From: RGIG3528 sp045640725 | GTDB lineage: Bacteria > Bacillota > Clostridia > Lachnospirales > Lachnospiraceae | NCBI GenBank assembly: GCA_045640725.1 | Contig: JAZUFN010000153.1 | Coordinates: 1-6,539, forward strand | DNA length: 6,539 nt | Direction: 5' to 3' | Shown: piece by piece, positions 5,757 to 6,539 of the stretch | Layout: every line of letters begins with the position of its first letter | How positions within the stretch are numbered: position 1 is the stretch's first letter | Notes under the pieces: model-generated | The model's database searches: none | Told to the model about the DNA's origin: nothing | The model's input: the letters and a program-made list of their open reading frames with translations, nothing else | Made by a program: the position numbers and the translations under genes

Positions 5757-6539
5757 CTAATACTTCTTTATCAAATCAATAATGGTCTCTATGGCATCAT
5801 TCTGATTGCTGCGAGCCATGGCCATAATGTATCGTTGTCTGTCCTGATAGGTAATACCTACACACTGCAAAAACTGCTGAGGTGTCATGGTCTCCTCATG
5901 TAAAACCACTGAAAATCCCTGCTTAGCAAAGGACTCTGCATTCAGTATTTGGTCACCGCGCGAAGCCTGCAGGCCTAACGGAATAAGAATATTGGGCTTC
6001 TTAAGGGCCAGCAGCTCACAGATGGCATTGGCTCCGGCTCTGGATACTACCAGATCCGCTGCCGCAAAAATATCCGGAAGTTCCCTACCTATATACTCAT
6101 ACTGTCTGTAACCCGGGGTATCCGGTAGCTCGTTATTGGTCTTACCCTTGCCACACAAATGAATAATATCAAAGCTTTCCAAAAGCTGTGGCAATACCTC
6201 CCATATAGCGCGATTAACATTTAATGCACCGGTAGATCCCCCCATTACCAAAAGCACCGGCTTGGAACCATCAAAGCCTGCAAAAGCCAAGCCTTTTTCC
6301 CTGGAGCCCTGGAAAAGTTCCTTTCTGATAGGACATCCTGAAAGAACAGCTTTCCCCTCCGGCAGATGCTCTACAGTCTCAGGGAAATTACAGCATATCT
6401 TTTTGGCCCTTGGAATACAAAGCTTATTGGCCAGGCCCGGAGTCATGTCCGACTCATGGATGATAGCCGGCACCCTTCTGTGCTTGGCTGCAAAAACTAC
6501 CGGCACGGACACAAATCCGCCCTTGGAAAAAAGCACGTC
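5757..6539 (-). CDS. murG: MurG-type N-acetylglucosaminyltransferase, C-terminal part
   Basis: MurG adds GlcNAc from UDP-GlcNAc to lipid I, making lipid II for peptidoglycan on the cytoplasmic face of the membrane. The frame stays open to the window edge, so this is the last 260 residues of a protein usually near 355-360; about the first 100, with the N-terminal glycine-rich loop, are missing. Visible motifs in fragment numbering are DVLFSKGGFVSVPVV (1-15), HESDMTPGLANK (28-39), the inter-domain LLVMGGSTGALNVN (96-109), the donor-binding region SRAGANAICELLALKKPN (166-183) with Glu175, and SRGDQILNA (193-201). It belongs to the clade with HESD in place of the textbook HEQN, which I recall as common in Clostridia, sometimes beside another MurG copy. 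Presence of the lipid I transferase activity is therefore inferred. It probably shares a transcript with dnaX. Confidence 0.9.
   Translation of the reverse strand, partial: DVLFSKGGFVSVPVVFAAKHRRVPAIIHESDMTPGLANKLCIPRAKKICCNFPETVEHLPEGKAVLSGCPIRKELFQGSREKGLAFAGFDGSKPVLLVMGGSTGALNVNRAIWEVLPQLLESFDIIHLCGKGKTNNELPDTPGYRQYEYIGRELPDIFAAADLVVSRAGANAICELLALKKPNILIPLGLQASRGDQILNAESFAKQGFSVVLHEETMTPQQFLQCVGITYQDRQRYIMAMARSNQNDAIETIIDLIKKY

Noticed and set aside
5259..5903. A 214-codon open frame on the plus strand opposite dnaX and the murG-type gene
   Set aside because: It lies antisense to two strongly supported genes, crosses their junction, and its translation has no recognisable domain or codon pattern of a real protein. 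It is a by-product of the coding bias on the other strand.
1..6539. CRISPR arrays, insertion sequences, phage or toxin-antitoxin genes
   Set aside because: No direct repeat series, transposase motif, terminal inverted repeats or small toxin-like pairs were found; the window is filled by co-directional, closely spaced genes.

Overview
The window reads as one continuous, single-strand (minus) gene cluster from a low-to-mid GC Firmicute, most likely a class Clostridia member and probably Lachnospiraceae. The reasons are the dnaX-ybaB-recR core typical of Firmicutes, a MurG of the SKGGFVSVPV / HESD..PGLANK type that I associate with Clostridia, and a DUF5711-like membrane-anchored propeller protein, a family I associate with Lachnospiraceae. 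No database search was possible, so taxonomy is inference.

In transcription order (high to low coordinates) the layout is: the 3' part of a murG-type glycosyltransferase gene (cut by the window edge); dnaX (DNA polymerase III gamma/tau); a YbaB/EbfC nucleoid-associated protein; recR; an unrecognised 379-residue protein made of two long coiled coils around a two-helix membrane hairpin; a TIGR01212-type radical SAM protein (YhcC/YtqA group); a DUF5711-like protein with an N-terminal membrane anchor and a predicted extracytoplasmic beta-propeller; and the first 12 codons of another gene that runs off the left edge.

The genes are packed tightly: gaps are 0 to 36 nt, and three junctions overlap (17 nt, ATGA, TAATG). 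I see no internal promoter, no convincing terminator, no RNA gene, no repeat and no mobile element. This fits one polycistronic transcript with translational coupling, whose promoter and terminator both lie outside the window. No stretch over 300 bases lacks a gene.

Functionally the cluster mixes replication and recombination (dnaX, ybaB, recR) with envelope-related genes (murG-type enzyme, coiled-coil membrane protein, DUF5711-like protein, and a possibly exported or membrane product at the left edge). Most of it is conventional. The least explained parts are the coiled-coil membrane protein and the DUF5711-like protein. I do not see clear evidence of a wholly new system.
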